A DNA stretch of 64,000 nt from Acidobacteriota bacterium (GTDB taxonomy: Bacteria > Acidobacteriota > Blastocatellia > UBA7656). The DNA lies in the NCBI GenBank assembly GCA_016201275.1, contig JACQDB010000107.1, forward strand, positions 59,380 to 123,379, read 5' to 3'. The notes under the pieces were generated by a model. That model was not told where the DNA came from and searched no databases. It saw nothing but the letters and a program-made list of their open reading frames with translations. The position numbers and the translations under genes were made by a program. Shown one piece after another: positions 1 through 9,102 of the stretch (position 1 is its first letter; the number at the start of each line of letters is the position of its first letter).

Positions 1-85
1 CCACATAACCAGCCCCTACCAACAGCACCACCATAACCAGCGCCATCATGCGGCGCTTGAGCGCGAACTCAATAATTTTTTTCAT
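1..85 (-). CDS. Heavy-metal efflux RND permease (CusA/CzcA-like), N-terminus only
   Basis: Only the first 28 codons lie in the window, starting at the ATG whose complement is 83-85. The peptide begins MKKIIEFALKRRMMALVMV and continues into a hydrophobic stretch. This is the typical cytoplasmic start and first membrane helix of RND permeases of the heavy-metal-efflux subfamily. A GGGAGG ribosome site lies just upstream on the minus strand. The gene starts 12 bases after the stop of the adaptor gene, so the two are one operon. Identification rests on the start motif and the neighbour; the metal specificity cannot be judged from this fragment. Confidence 0.75.
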   Translation of the reverse strand, partial: MKKIIEFALKRRMMALVMVVLLVGAGYV

Positions 86-97
86 GGCGGCCTCCCG

Positions 98-1543
98 TTA
101 CTGCGCGCTGGCGATATTGCTGAGGAAGAGGCTGCCGTTGGCAACGATCTTTTCGCCTTCCTGCAAGCCCGACAGCACCTGCGCGTAGTTGCCTTGCTGC
201 AGCCCAACGGTGATGTCATGACGGGTGAAGCGATGATCGCTTTGCGCCACCCATACACTGGTCTTTTCGCCATCGTGAAAAATGGCGTTCACCGGAACGG
301 CTAACGCTTCCACGGTCGCGCCGGTCAGCACATGAAAATTGGCAAACATTTCGGGCTTGAGTTTGAGGCCGCGATTTTCGACAAGGCTGCGAACCGCTAT
401 GCGGCGCGTCGTCGGGTCAACGCTAGAGCTGATGTAGGAGATGCGCGCCGTAAAAATTTCATTTGGATAAGCGGCAACGCGAACCTCTACGGGTTGCCCG
501 ACTTTAATGAACGGAATATCGGCTTCGTACACATCGGCGAGCATCCATACCGTTGATAAATTGGCGATGGTAAACAGCGGTTCGGGGTTATCCGGTTTGA
601 CCAGTTGTCCGGGGCCGACTTTGCGTGCGGTGATGGTGCCATAGATAGGCGAAGCGATTTTGGTTATGCGATCAATCTCGCGGTTGGTTTCGATCTTGGC
701 AATCTCTTCAGCGCTCTTGCCATAGGTATGCAAGCGCGAGCGCGATGCGGCGAGCAGGCTTTCCTGAGTATGAACTTCGCGCTCGGCGTTTTTCAAATCG
801 GCTTCGGCTTGTTCCCAATCTTTCATGGCGACCGCTTTGTTGGCGTAGAGCCGATGTTGACGGTCTTCGGCGCGGCGCGCCATCTCCAGCGCTCCTGTCG
901 CTTTGGCCAGCGCGAGGTTTGCGGCAATCAAATCCGACTCGGCCTGTACCAACTCTGGCGTATCAATTTCAAAAAGCGGCGTTCCCGCTTTCACTACGTC
1001 GCCGGGTTTGGCCAGCAGACGAACAAGGCGTCCGGCATAAGGCGAATAGACCGGCGTCATCAATTCTTCATTGAAACTGATTTTTCCCGTCGCGATTTTT
1101 TCAGCGCGAAAGGCTTGCCGGGTCGCCGCTTCAAGTTGGAGGCTCTGCGCCTGTTGTGGATCGAGGGTTATGGTATTGGCATCGCTGCGGCTGGCGGTCG
1201 CGGTCTGAAGCGCCGAGGCCTTTGCAGAGGCAAGGTCTGCGGCAATGGCTTGCGACGTGCGCCATCGAACCACTAGCGCCAACGCCAACCCCGAAACCGT
1301 AAGCGCCACCAGCGTGGCAACGATCAGGCGCGGCGATAGCTTTCGCGGCGATAGCTTTTTCTGACTGGAGGGCGCGGTGGTTTCCGGCTCCGTTGGCGCG
1401 GGCGGTTGCGACACGGCTGCATTCGGCAAAGGAGTTTGCTGAATGGTTGCCGCTTTGTCAGAAGTTTTTGCTTCGACAATTTGCGTGGGTTTTTGTTGTT
1501 GCGAATTGGTGGTCGGCGATTCTTGTGTAGTCACAACTGGCAT
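98..1543 (-). CDS. RND efflux periplasmic adaptor subunit (CusB/CzcB-like)
   Basis: Membrane-fusion protein that would link an inner-membrane RND pump to an outer-membrane channel. After a Pro/Thr/Gln-rich cytoplasmic segment there is one membrane helix (about residues 73-92). It is followed by the lipoyl/barrel-sandwich half (SPYAGRLVRLLAKPGDVV), a long alpha-hairpin, the second half-motif (ASPIYGTITARKVGPGQLV) and a beta-barrel domain (FTIANLSTVWMLADVYEADI). The family usually has 380-500 residues; this has about 481. I chose the ATG at 1543 because AGGGAG lies about 9 bases upstream; an in-frame ATG at 1588 would add 15 residues and also has a weak GGGA. The permease gene follows after 12 bases. 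The long disordered N-terminus is unusual; no His-rich metal site is seen. Confidence 0.9.
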   Translation of the reverse strand: MPVVTTQESPTTNSQQQKPTQIVEAKTSDKAATIQQTPLPNAAVSQPPAPTEPETTAPSSQKKLSPRKLSPRLIVATLVALTVSGLALALVVRWRTSQAIAADLASAKASALQTATASRSDANTITLDPQQAQSLQLEAATRQAFRAEKIATGKISFNEELMTPVYSPYAGRLVRLLAKPGDVVKAGTPLFEIDTPELVQAESDLIAANLALAKATGALEMARRAEDRQHRLYANKAVAMKDWEQAEADLKNAEREVHTQESLLAASRSRLHTYGKSAEEIAKIETNREIDRITKIASPIYGTITARKVGPGQLVKPDNPEPLFTIANLSTVWMLADVYEADIPFIKVGQPVEVRVAAYPNEIFTARISYISSSVDPTTRRIAVRSLVENRGLKLKPEMFANFHVLTGATVEALAVPVNAIFHDGEKTSVWVAQSDHRFTRHDITVGLQQGNYAQVLSGLQEGEKIVANGSLFLSNIASAQ

Positions 1544-1776
1544 TTTCTCTACTCCCTCTTTGAGTTCTGGATCACTCTTGCAATTCATTGTTGCCGTTTC
1601 CCTTTCGCATGACGGAAAGACTTTGATTCACACAAAGGCGCAGCCATCGCGCCTGGCTTGAACCTTCAAGTCCGCATTGGCGAAATAGAAAAAGAAACTT
1701 TTTATCGCCGTGATGGAAGGTGAACAATCACACTGATCTTCACCTTCGGGTGGCGATGAGTTAGCGATAAGCTGGA

Positions 1777-2421
1777 TTAAGAGAGGCGCAGAGGTGGGCC
1801 ACGGTCGGTTGGTTGTCGGCTTTCCCCTGACGCCAGCAGGCCGTCAAACGGCGCTTGAGGGAAAATATTTTTAGTGATTGCTGCGACCCCGTTTTCAGGC
1901 TTTTCCTGATCGTTTACCGGGTCGCGTTCAAGGGTTGAAGCGAGCGTGGATTCTTGCTCATCCGCAACCTTGAGTTTATCGCTGCCCAGAATAAACGCTT
2001 GAGCAAAAGGCGCTGAACCAGTGCGCTCGAATTGTCCTAGCCCGTCGCCAAGCCAGACAATGACATCATCCGGGTGTAAGCGATCAGACCAGATTAAATC
2101 GGCATCGCCGTCATTATCTATATCTCTGGTAATCAGCGATCCCGCTTCACTGCTGACAGTTTTGAAGTGCAGGAACAAGGGGTTCCGCGTATGACTCAGG
2201 TCTATTTCTATGCTCTTGGATTGCCCTGTGCCGTTGAGTTTCGCTTGATCCAAGCGATGATCCTGATCAAAGTCAGAAACGGCGAATGACAGATTGAAAC
2301 TTAATGAAAGGTGGCGCGGCTCAATCACCGCCGCAGGGTGTTGAGGCGTCGCGCTGCTGATGAAGGTTGACAACCAGATCAGCAGAACAAGCGTGCTGGT
2401 AAGGCGAAACCGCGTTTTCAT
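1777..2421 (-). CDS. Secreted VCBS/FG-GAP-like repeat protein
   Basis: 214 residues with a clear N-terminal signal peptide (hydrophobic core LVLLIWLSTFISSA). The mature part carries two calcium-type acidic loops, DFDQDHRLDQAKLNG and DIDNDGDADLIW, followed by WLGDGLGQFERTG. These are hallmarks of VCBS/FG-GAP beta-propeller blades. Full propellers need about seven blades, so this short protein holds only two or so and may be a remnant or a small calcium-binding secreted domain. The C-terminal 60 residues are low in recognisable features. It is transcribed in the same direction as the VWA gene just upstream (48-bp gap), so co-transcription is possible. Function unknown. Confidence 0.6.
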   Translation of the reverse strand: MKTRFRLTSTLVLLIWLSTFISSATPQHPAAVIEPRHLSLSFNLSFAVSDFDQDHRLDQAKLNGTGQSKSIEIDLSHTRNPLFLHFKTVSSEAGSLITRDIDNDGDADLIWSDRLHPDDVIVWLGDGLGQFERTGSAPFAQAFILGSDKLKVADEQESTLASTLERDPVNDQEKPENGVAAITKNIFPQAPFDGLLASGESRQPTDRGPPLRLS

Positions 2422-2469
2422 TCCCGCTTACTATAACAAATACTCACCCATTACAAAATGATTTTCGCA

Positions 2470-3507
2470 TCACTTTTTCGCCGCGTAGTATCCGCGTCGA
2501 GCGCGTGCCGTGAGTTTCGCGTCCGCCATCGTCACCGTGATTTTGCGATAGCGCCCGTCGTGCTTGTCGTTGCTGGTGTAATAGGTCAAGGTGTATTGGT
2601 TGTGCAGTTCATCAATGATATTGCTAAAGGCTTCCTGTAGATCGTCGCCTTTGGGCGAGTGCACATATCGTCCGCCGCTTTGACTGGCAAACTCTTTCAT
2701 CTCGCCGCGTCCGCGTTGCAGCAACAGGGTGTCGCTGGAACTGCCGGTCAACTCGCCGTTGTCAATCAAATCAACGGTGTAGATCGTCACGCCAGCGGTG
2801 AGCGCTTTTTTCATCACCGCCTCGAACGAGGCTTTTTGACTGGCGGTATCACAGCCATCGGAAATTAATAAAATGGCGCGGCGTTTTTCGGGTCTGGCGG
2901 CCAGCGCTTCAAGCGCTTCCTTGAGGCAATCGTACATTCTGGTGGTCTCTTTGGCTTCGGCGTCCCATATATAATCAGTGATGTCGCGGACATTGGAAAA
3001 ATCTTGAAACTGTTTGACCTTGTTGTTGAAGCCCCAGACCGCCACTTGATCGTTGTCGCGGATTTGTTCAACGAAGGTCGCGGCGGCGGCGCGCACCAGA
3101 CTGAATTTATAATTCATGCTGCCGCTCATATCGAATAGAATCGCCGCCGCAAAGGGCGCTTCTTCTGCGGCAAACGAATTGATGGTTTGGGCGATGCCGT
3201 CTTCGGTGACGGCAAAAGATTTCGCCTGTAAGCCGTGGGCGTATTTGCCTGCGGCATCGGTGACCGTGACGTTTACCACCACCAGGTCGGTGTTCAAACG
3301 GATAGCGTCGTCCTGTTCACGGCTCGGTTTATCCGTTTCGGTTTTGGGTTTTTCCTGACTCGGCGCAGCGGAAGATTTTTTGTGCTGAAGGTTGGCACTA
3401 CTTGGCGGCGAAGCCCCCCCCAGGCCGAGCAGCACGAGCAGCACACTGATGGCAAACGGTACGCAAAGCGTAGCAGTTGACGGACAATTGCTCATGAGAG
3501 ATTTCAT
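2470..3507 (-). CDS. VWFA-related acidobacterial domain protein, intact MIDAS
   Basis: 345-residue exported protein. A signal peptide or anchor (about residues 12-30) is followed by a Ser/Lys-rich linker, an N-terminal beta domain (VVVNVTVTDAAGKYAHGL and FAVTEDGIAQTI) and a von Willebrand A domain from about 120 to 330. The metal-ion-dependent adhesion motif DMSGS is present at 126-130. This domain order matches the TIGR03436-type proteins that are expanded in Acidobacteria; their ligands are mostly unknown. The start codon overlaps the stop of the small helical gene upstream (ATGA), so translation is probably coupled. An internal ATG 12 bases later is an alternative start. Compare the second VWA protein at 52934, whose motif is degenerate. 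Confidence 0.85.
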   Translation of the reverse strand: MKSLMSNCPSTATLCVPFAISVLLVLLGLGGASPPSSANLQHKKSSAAPSQEKPKTETDKPSREQDDAIRLNTDLVVVNVTVTDAAGKYAHGLQAKSFAVTEDGIAQTINSFAAEEAPFAAAILFDMSGSMNYKFSLVRAAAATFVEQIRDNDQVAVWGFNNKVKQFQDFSNVRDITDYIWDAEAKETTRMYDCLKEALEALAARPEKRRAILLISDGCDTASQKASFEAVMKKALTAGVTIYTVDLIDNGELTGSSSDTLLLQRGRGEMKEFASQSGGRYVHSPKGDDLQEAFSNIIDELHNQYTLTYYTSNDKHDGRYRKITVTMADAKLTARARRGYYAAKK

Positions 3508-4037
3508 TTGTGAAAATGGCGAATGACCTGCGCCAGATTGATCGCTTGGTTGGCATCAGCAATTAATTTCGCCGAGATGACGTGGCGCGATTCTACCTCA
3601 AGAAACTTCCTGACGTTTTCGGCGGATTTGTCCAACTGCGAGATGGCTTCACCTAAAGACAGCGCTTTCGCCGCTTCCATCTTTTCTTCGCTGCCGCCGG
3701 CAAAACTCAAAATGCGCTTGGCAAGTTTTTCAATCGTGCCGACATTTTTTACATCATCCGAAGAGAGTTGATTTTTTTCGTGGTAATGTTTGGCCAGGTC
3801 TGCAGACAAATCATTCAGCTTGCGAGCGTCTTCGATGATTTTGCGATATTCGCTCTTGGCGCGTTCAATGGCCAGACGGCTACGCATCTCTGGAGGCAGA
3901 TTGGCATCTTGACTCCACTCATCCGAGGATTTTTCCTCGTGGACCAGCGGACGGTTTTTGGCCGTGCTGCCGGAACTTTGCGCCATACCTCCGGAGGCCA
4001 GCATCAAGAAAAAAATTATGGATAGAAAAAACTTCAT
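3504..4037 (-). CDS. Small secreted alpha-helical protein, function unknown
   Basis: About 177 residues: signal peptide (FFLSIIFFLMLASGGMAQ) then an almost entirely helical, charged mature domain rich in Lys, Glu and Ala with probable coiled-coil stretches (residues 55-175). No known domain is recognised. The start at 4037 was chosen because the signal peptide begins there and GGAG precedes it by about 9 bases; the longer frame reaching 4229 adds Arg-rich sequence that does not look coding. Its TGA overlaps the ATG of the VWA gene by ATGA. That makes a two-gene translationally coupled unit, so the two products may act together outside the cytoplasm; this is inference. Confidence 0.65.
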   Translation of the reverse strand: MKFFLSIIFFLMLASGGMAQSSGSTAKNRPLVHEEKSSDEWSQDANLPPEMRSRLAIERAKSEYRKIIEDARKLNDLSADLAKHYHEKNQLSSDDVKNVGTIEKLAKRILSFAGGSEEKMEAAKALSLGEAISQLDKSAENVRKFLEVESRHVISAKLIADANQAINLAQVIRHFHK

Positions 4038-4333
4038 GAACCTTATCTCCGCAGCACGGGTAACTGCTATAGAAAGACTATCGCATACAGAGGAATTCAA
4101 GTTCAAATCCATTGCGCGATTTCTCGACAGGCCGCGAGTTGCCGCAAGCCGGAAGCCCGACCTGGCAGGCTTCGGAGAGCGCCGCCGCGACAAGTCTAGG
4201 AGTTGCAGTGCCGCCATCGCTGCGGTCATTTTTAATCAATAGATTTCGGGCTGGTAAAAAAGTTCGGGCGTGAGAACGTAAAAGAAGGGTCGCGGATTTT
4301 GCCAATGGCCTCAACCTGAAACAGTGGTGAACT

Positions 4334-6790
4334 TCAGCCGGTCACCACTCTTTTCATGTTGATGGACAACACGTCGAAGCTGGCGCGGCTGGCGATGCAA
4401 TCCATATGCGCGGCCTGCAACAACTCTTCAAAGCTGTCGCCTTCCTGCGGACTGCTGGCCGAACCGACGGTGACGACCAGATTCAAATCTTTGGCTTGCT
4501 CAATTTTTTTCCTGATACGATTGCCGATTTGGTTAGCGCTCTTCGAATCGCAATTCGGCAACAGCGCTATGAAGGCATTATCCCAGTAGCGCGCCAGCAA
4601 GTCCTTCTGCGCCAGGTTCTCTTTCATCAGATGCCCGACGATGCTGAGTAATTGATTGTTGGCATTGCGAAGATTGGTGGAATGGCTTTCTATATTGTCG
4701 AGCGTCAAGACCAGCAGCGACAGCGCTTGATTCCGGTTTTTGCAGTCAGCGTGCACCCGGTCAAATTGCGCCGCCAGCCCTCTGGTATTGGCCAGTCCGG
4801 TTATCGAATCGGTATAGGCTGCGCGTTGCGCCTGCTCGAACGTCAAAGCGTTATAGATGGCGTCGGAGGCCGGTTGACAGATGGATTCCATCAATTGAAT
4901 GTACTCGCTGTTATAGCTCTCCATCTCGGTCGAATAGAGCGCGATGGCACCTAACGCCTCGTTGTTTTTATATAGCGGAAACACCATCACGCCTTTGTAT
5001 TCGCTGGCCTCTTGGGCTTGTAAAAATCCCAGATCAAGCACCGGGTTGGTGTTGTACATAGGCTTTTGATTGGTAATCACCCAGCCGGTGATTCCCGCTT
5101 CTGCCGATTGGCGGCGCTTCACCAAGCTTTCGGCATAACGCCCCACCGCGTGGATGATTTCAAACTCCGAACGCTCGGCATCGAACAGGGCGATGGCGCA
5201 GGTGGTGAAGGGAATTAATTTGGACAGGCGATTGCTCAGAATCGCTATGGTGTCTTCGATGGAAAGAATGCTGGACAAGGTGCGCGACATTTCATAGAGC
5301 GCCGTCACCCGTTGATTGGTTTCGGCTATCGAATTGAGCGCCGCAGTTGCCCGATCAATGGAAGGCTCTTTGGCCAGGCCGTTGGCCGGTTGAGCATCCG
5401 AGAGCAAGGGTTTGCTCTGCTTGGTGCGCTCCTGCGTCTGCGCGGTAATCAACGCGGTCGCCTCGGCTTCCATTTCATCCACCACCGAAACGAAGATTTC
5501 GACCAGACGCGGATCATAAAATGAACCGGCATTCTGTTGCATATAGGTCACCGCATCATCGCGGTTCATGGCCTTGTGATAGGGTCTGTCGGAACGCAGC
5601 GCATCGTAAGTATCCACCAGAGTGAGGATGCGCGCCGTGATGGGAATCGCTTCGCCGCGCAAGCCATCCGGGTAACCGCGTCCGTCCCAGCGTTCGTGAT
5701 GATGGCGAACGATGGGCACCACTGGGTAACGAAAATCTATGTTCGACAGCATATCCGCGCCGATGATGGTGTGCATCTTCATCTGCTCGAATTCATGCTC
5801 GGTGAGCTTACCGGGTTTGTTTAAGATGTAAGCCGGGACGCCGACTTTGCCGATGTCGTGCAACAAGGCTCCGGCCTTGAGCGCTTCGATCTCCATATCG
5901 GAAAGCCCGACAATTTGCCCCATGCGACGAGCAAACAGTTTGACGCGCTGGATGTGGTCGTGCGTTACATCATCTTTGGCATCAATGGCCATTGCCAGCA
6001 TTTCGATAATCGAATCATAGATGCCGCTGAGTTCTTTATAATGGCTCTCCTGCTGGCTTAAATTGTCGTGATAGGTTTTGAAGGCGTAGTAAATGAGTAT
6101 CGGCACGGGCGACACCAGCACCAGCGTCATCAGCAAAGTTAAAAAGCCGTATTGACTGTAGGCCAGTTTGAGCAACCCCGCCATAGTCGCGCAGGCCATA
6201 AACGTCACCGGCTCCCAACTCAAATTTTCGGAAAGTGATTTGGCCAACCGGGTGCGATGATCAACATACGCCATCAGCGAAAGCACGGTAATGTGCAGCG
6301 TATAATGGGTTGCCGCCATCGCAATTAATGGCAAAGCAAAGGACACGATGGGCGAAGCCTGTAAGGTGTTTTTCAGATAGCCATCCATCCAGTAATAGAC
6401 TTTGCCTGCTGAAAACACCGACAACACATGATTGGAAATATTGAAGGCATAGAGGCTAGGGCGAAATCGTAAGCGATGGCTAGCCAGCAATACTTCAAAG
6501 AGGGTCAAGAGCGCCGCATGATAAGGCCCTAACACGATAATCGCCAGAAAAGTAACCGCTTCGGTCATCGAAATGCCGCTATCGGTTCCAGGAAGCATGA
6601 ATACCTGTCGCGAAGAAATCAATGCCAGCAGCAACGCCAGTAAAGCCAGAAGGAGAAGGGAATCTTTGTTGGCAAAGGAAAGTTGTAGGAGCGAGTAGAG
6701 GCTGAGAAATGCTGAGACCGTCATCAGCCATAGGAGAATGGCTAATCCACTGGTGCTATAGCGTTTCAGATCATCTATCAATTTATTCAT
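4334..6790 (-). CDS. Membrane HD-GYP phosphodiesterase with GAF and degenerate GGDEF domains
   Basis: 818 residues. The N-terminus has about seven membrane helices (residues 15-240). The HD-GYP domain spans about 250-430 with HDIGK near 311-315 and HHERWDGRGYP near 364-374, as expected for c-di-GMP hydrolysis. A GAF domain follows (about 500-645), then a GGDEF fold (about 660-815). In the GGDEF fold the signature loop reads RYWDNAFIALL instead of RYGGDEF, so cyclase activity is not expected. The N-terminal helices plus GAF suggest membrane-linked signal sensing. The start at 6790 is the ATG of MNKLIDDLKR; a TTG 33 bases upstream is less likely and no strong ribosome site is visible. Flanking genes give no functional clue. 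Confidence 0.88.
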   Translation of the reverse strand: MNKLIDDLKRYSTSGLAILLWLMTVSAFLSLYSLLQLSFANKDSLLLLALLALLLALISSRQVFMLPGTDSGISMTEAVTFLAIIVLGPYHAALLTLFEVLLASHRLRFRPSLYAFNISNHVLSVFSAGKVYYWMDGYLKNTLQASPIVSFALPLIAMAATHYTLHITVLSLMAYVDHRTRLAKSLSENLSWEPVTFMACATMAGLLKLAYSQYGFLTLLMTLVLVSPVPILIYYAFKTYHDNLSQQESHYKELSGIYDSIIEMLAMAIDAKDDVTHDHIQRVKLFARRMGQIVGLSDMEIEALKAGALLHDIGKVGVPAYILNKPGKLTEHEFEQMKMHTIIGADMLSNIDFRYPVVPIVRHHHERWDGRGYPDGLRGEAIPITARILTLVDTYDALRSDRPYHKAMNRDDAVTYMQQNAGSFYDPRLVEIFVSVVDEMEAEATALITAQTQERTKQSKPLLSDAQPANGLAKEPSIDRATAALNSIAETNQRVTALYEMSRTLSSILSIEDTIAILSNRLSKLIPFTTCAIALFDAERSEFEIIHAVGRYAESLVKRRQSAEAGITGWVITNQKPMYNTNPVLDLGFLQAQEASEYKGVMVFPLYKNNEALGAIALYSTEMESYNSEYIQLMESICQPASDAIYNALTFEQAQRAAYTDSITGLANTRGLAAQFDRVHADCKNRNQALSLLVLTLDNIESHSTNLRNANNQLLSIVGHLMKENLAQKDLLARYWDNAFIALLPNCDSKSANQIGNRIRKKIEQAKDLNLVVTVGSASSPQEGDSFEELLQAAHMDCIASRASFDVLSINMKRVVTG

Positions 6791-6978
6791 TGCAAGCGAA
6801 TACCGGCTTGGGCAAACCCACAACCCAAACCATCAACCTGGAGTTTTGCCGTTACTACTGAATCGAATATATAAGGAAGGGGAAGAAGGGCGACTCATTG
6901 ACTAGCGGTCATCGCCTTCCCAAATCACACCTTTACAAGAATGCACTTTATTCATGATTGTTCCTTTGGTTCCTTTCA

Positions 6979-9102
6979 TCAATGGTTGCCGCGTGGAAAC
7001 AGCGGATGCGTTTCGGATTTAATTAAAGGGAAGGCGAAGCCTCTGCCGCGCTCGCCCTTCACCATCACTTTTTGATTTGCTGCATGAGTATCAAACGCCG
7101 ACTCGGAGCCCAGTCCACTCTGGTCTAACAGATTGGCCGACCACACAGGTTGCACTGCTGAGATATTCACTAAGCTGTTGTTTGCACCATCGTAGAGCCA
7201 GCCGTTGGTCAATAATTGTCCGTTCGCCAGTAAGCGTCCACTTGCCAGTAAACGTCCGCTCGCCAGTAAACGTCCGCTCGCCAGTAAACGCGAATCGGTG
7301 ACGAGAATGCCGTTGGTTAGCGTGAAGCTATCACTGACCTGCCAACCGGCGGTTTGATAAACTGTGACCTTATGATTGCTGTCGTAGAAATACGCCAGCC
7401 CTTCGGAGAAAAAGACGTTGTTGCCCCATTGAATCGTCTCTCCGGCAATTTGACTGGTGAACGCGCCGCTGCCATCTTGCGAGGCATAGAGCAATTCGTT
7501 GAGGGTCGCTTCTTTGCTTTGCAGCAGATTATCGCCTGCCTTGCCCTTATCGGCATCTTTGGCAAAAGCCGTCGCCAGCCGCACCGCCGCATCTATATTT
7601 ACGCAACCGGCTCCTTGAGTCAGCAACTTGATCAACGCATCGCTGCCATCCAATGAAGGCAATGATTGCGCCGTGAACTGCAAGATAGATTTCACCATCG
7701 CTGGCGTCAGGTTGGGATTGGCCTCCAACATCAGCGCGACCGCGCCGCTAACCAATGGCGTTGCCATCGAGGTGCCGCTCAATTTCATGTACACATCTTC
7801 ATTATTGCTGGAATAAATTGTCAGACCATATTGCGTGGTCAAAGCATTGCGATTGGCGGCAATCGAACGAATCATCGTGCCGGGCGCTACGACATCGGGC
7901 TTGGACACATAATCTACCAACGTCGGGCCGCGTGAACTGTAACTGGCCACCGTATCATCGAAACGCCGCGCTGAACCTTGTGTATTGGTAGCCCCCACGG
8001 TAATCGCCAACGGATCATTGCCCGGCGCTAGAATCGAACCATAGACCGGCGCACCACTGGCGTCTTTGCCAAAGTTACCTGCCGCCACGACGCAGACGAT
8101 GCCGACATTGACGGCGCGTTCAACCGCCTGACACAGCGGGTCGGTGCGATAAGATTGCGTCACCGCTGCGCCTATGGAAAAATTGGCCACTCGAATGTTG
8201 TAATGAACGCGGTTGCTAATCATCCAGTTGATCGCCGCGATCACATCGCTGATTTGCCCATTGCCCTCCGCACCGATAACTCGCAGGTCTAACAGATTGG
8301 CATTAAACGCAACGCCGGAGTAAGTGTTGCCTACTTGGGCAGCAGACTGTAAAGACTCATAGCCCGACCCGGCGGCGATACCGGCAACGTGAGTGCCGTG
8401 ACCGTAGAGGTCATAACCGTTATCAATTTGGCTTGGCGTGGGGTGTTCGCTGGAAACAAAATTCATGTGCTTGAGAAGGCGCTTGTCGCTGCCATTCTTC
8501 ATACTACGTAAATCCTGATGCACGGCATCGGTGTCATAAATCCCCGAATCCAACACCGCTATGGTAACGCCTGTGCCATTGACTCCTTTCGCCATCGAAT
8601 CAAGATAGCCGCGGATGGCAGGATCATCCGCGTTATCCAGGTGGTTGTTGCCGACTACGTTTGTTGCTCCGCTGGTCGCCAGTAACAAGTTACTGTCATA
8701 GCGCTGTTGCAAACTGATAGTCGGGCGGTCAAGAGAAATAAATTGGGTGTCTGAATCAATCGCTAAATCAAGTAACGCAGCTTGCTGTACCTCTGCCACA
8801 TAACCGTTAATGAGCGGAAGCGCACGCCCTAAGTGACCACCTTTGGCGGCAAGGCGTATGGCCAGAGTATCGGGTGCGGCTTGCGTTTGCACAATGACGC
8901 GCACCCGATGCCACGGCGTGGCCTTGCCTAACTCCCAACGTAATTCCGGCGACAGCTTGCTACAGGTCTCTAAAGTCGCCTTCAGCTCCTGGTTGTGTTG
9001 CGATGCACTGAAATCCTGCGCCCCCACCAGCATGGCAAAGTTGGTGACCATAACAATGGCCAGAACCCTGCACACGAAGGAGGATAATTTCCTTGCCGAC
9101 AT
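6979..9102 (-). CDS. Secreted subtilisin-like serine peptidase (S8) with hexapeptide-repeat tail
   Basis: 707 residues beginning with a signal peptide (cut near residue 28). The catalytic triad is complete: Asp185 in VLDSGIYD, His238 in GHGTHVAG and Ser445 in SGTSMATPL, with oxyanion Asn342 in AAGNFG. An inhibitor-like propeptide probably spans 30-130. After the protease domain (to about 510) a beta-rich region leads to a run of LLASGR-type hexapeptides at about 600-632, encoded by an 18-bp DNA repeat. CAGGAG six bases before the ATG supports the start. It is probably an extracellular protease; the repeat tail may be a surface or secretion element, which is inference. No operon partner is evident. 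Confidence 0.92.
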   Translation of the reverse strand: MSARKLSSFVCRVLAIVMVTNFAMLVGAQDFSASQHNQELKATLETCSKLSPELRWELGKATPWHRVRVIVQTQAAPDTLAIRLAAKGGHLGRALPLINGYVAEVQQAALLDLAIDSDTQFISLDRPTISLQQRYDSNLLLATSGATNVVGNNHLDNADDPAIRGYLDSMAKGVNGTGVTIAVLDSGIYDTDAVHQDLRSMKNGSDKRLLKHMNFVSSEHPTPSQIDNGYDLYGHGTHVAGIAAGSGYESLQSAAQVGNTYSGVAFNANLLDLRVIGAEGNGQISDVIAAINWMISNRVHYNIRVANFSIGAAVTQSYRTDPLCQAVERAVNVGIVCVVAAGNFGKDASGAPVYGSILAPGNDPLAITVGATNTQGSARRFDDTVASYSSRGPTLVDYVSKPDVVAPGTMIRSIAANRNALTTQYGLTIYSSNNEDVYMKLSGTSMATPLVSGAVALMLEANPNLTPAMVKSILQFTAQSLPSLDGSDALIKLLTQGAGCVNIDAAVRLATAFAKDADKGKAGDNLLQSKEATLNELLYASQDGSGAFTSQIAGETIQWGNNVFFSEGLAYFYDSNHKVTVYQTAGWQVSDSFTLTNGILVTDSRLLASGRLLASGRLLASGRLLANGQLLTNGWLYDGANNSLVNISAVQPVWSANLLDQSGLGSESAFDTHAANQKVMVKGERGRGFAFPLIKSETHPLFPRGNH
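7218..7294 (-). repeat. 18-bp tandem repeat inside the S8 peptidase gene
   Basis: About four tandem copies of an 18-bp unit (plus-strand consensus CGTCCGCTCGCCAGTAAA, two copies nearly perfect and the outer ones diverged). Read on the coding strand they give LLASGR repeated and then the related LLANGQ and LLTNGW. The unit length is a multiple of three, so copy-number change keeps the frame. Confidence 0.85.

Noticed and set aside
605..1276. Plus-strand frame of 223 codons opposite the efflux adaptor gene
   Set aside because: The adaptor is clear on the other strand; the peptide has shadow composition.
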